Positions 14,316-14,403 of a DNA stretch of 14,403 bases are shown here, piece after piece. The notes beneath the pieces were generated by a model that made no database searches, was not told the DNA's origin, and saw only the letters and a program-made list of their open reading frames with translations. This DNA comes from UBA4744 sp035282865 (GTDB lineage: Bacteria; Actinomycetota; Acidimicrobiia; Spongiisociales; UBA4744). The stretch's first letter is position 1; each line of letters starts with the position of its first letter. Location of the stretch: assembly GCA_035282865.1 (NCBI GenBank), contig DATEVB010000208.1, positions 1 through 14,403 on the forward strand. Direction: 5' to 3'. A program made the position numbers and the translations under genes.

Positions 14316-14403
14316 ATGGATCTGCCCCTCGTATGGATCGATCTCGAAATGACCGGACTCGACCCCGAGGTCGATGCGATTCTCGAGATCGCGGTGATCA
14401 TCA
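14316..14403 (+). CDS. orn: Oligoribonuclease, N-terminal fragment (runs off right edge)
   Basis: The 29 visible codons read MDLPLVWIDLEMTGLDPEVD and then AILEIAVII. This is the start of the DEDDh 3'-5' exonuclease that degrades RNAs of two to five residues and, in many bacteria, pGpG from cyclic di-GMP. Asp9 and Glu11 in WIDLEMTGLD are the first two metal-binding residues; WIDLEMTGL is highly characteristic of Orn. The rest lies outside the window. The ATG has no ribosome-binding site but a TAnnnT motif seven bases upstream, suggesting a leaderless message. An independent promoter is therefore likely, despite its position after acnA on the same strand. Confidence 0.9.
   Translation, partial: MDLPLVWIDLEMTGLDPEVDAILEIAVII

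Noticed and set aside
1..14403. Mobile element, prophage, CRISPR or defence system
   Set aside because: No transposase, integrase, spaced direct-repeat array, cas gene or toxin-antitoxin pair was seen, and codon use looks uniform along the window.

Overview
The window is a compact, GC-rich (roughly 60-65% by eye) bacterial chromosome segment. It holds eleven recognisable whole or partial protein genes of mostly housekeeping type, plus one small unassigned membrane protein. GC richness, GTG/TTG starts, overlapping stop-start junctions, possible leaderless TAnnnT starts, a CTC-type L25 with a long acidic tail beside pth, and an AcnA-type aconitase together suggest Actinomycetota. A deep lineage such as Acidimicrobiia is possible, but that is an inference without a marker-gene tree. 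No tRNA, rRNA, CRISPR array, insertion sequence, phage gene or defence system was seen.

Layout: positions 1-11043 are read entirely from the minus strand. In transcription order they hold rplY (L25), pth, glpK, a universal stress protein, a zinc-ribbon RNase HI, a tryptophanase, a CDP-alcohol phosphatidyltransferase (pgsA-like), an extended short-chain dehydrogenase, mfd, and the start of a lipoprotein that runs off the left edge. rplY-pth and pgsA-SDR (GTGA overlap) are tight pairs; most other minus-strand genes are 50-160 bp apart. A 305-bp gap precedes mfd. From 11192 the strand switches: acnA, a 68-aa membrane protein that overlaps its stop codon, and the first 29 codons of orn are on the plus strand. 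The 148-bp gap between rplY and acnA is a divergent promoter region.

Roles: L25 and Pth serve the ribosome and recycle peptidyl-tRNA. RNase HI, Mfd and Orn handle RNA:DNA hybrids, stalled polymerase and short RNAs. GlpK and the phosphatidyltransferase touch glycerol-phosphate and phospholipid metabolism. AcnA serves the TCA cycle. The tryptophanase would release indole, pyruvate and ammonia from tryptophan. These genes look like neighbours, not one pathway.

The most unusual signals are non-coding. A degenerate heptanucleotide repeat block of about 13 units in two opposed halves starts directly at the mfd stop codon. An imperfect 12-bp hairpin overlaps the tryptophanase ribosome-binding site. 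The gap upstream of mfd contains a perfect 10-bp stem with a competing inner pairing. I found no convincing new multi-gene system here.
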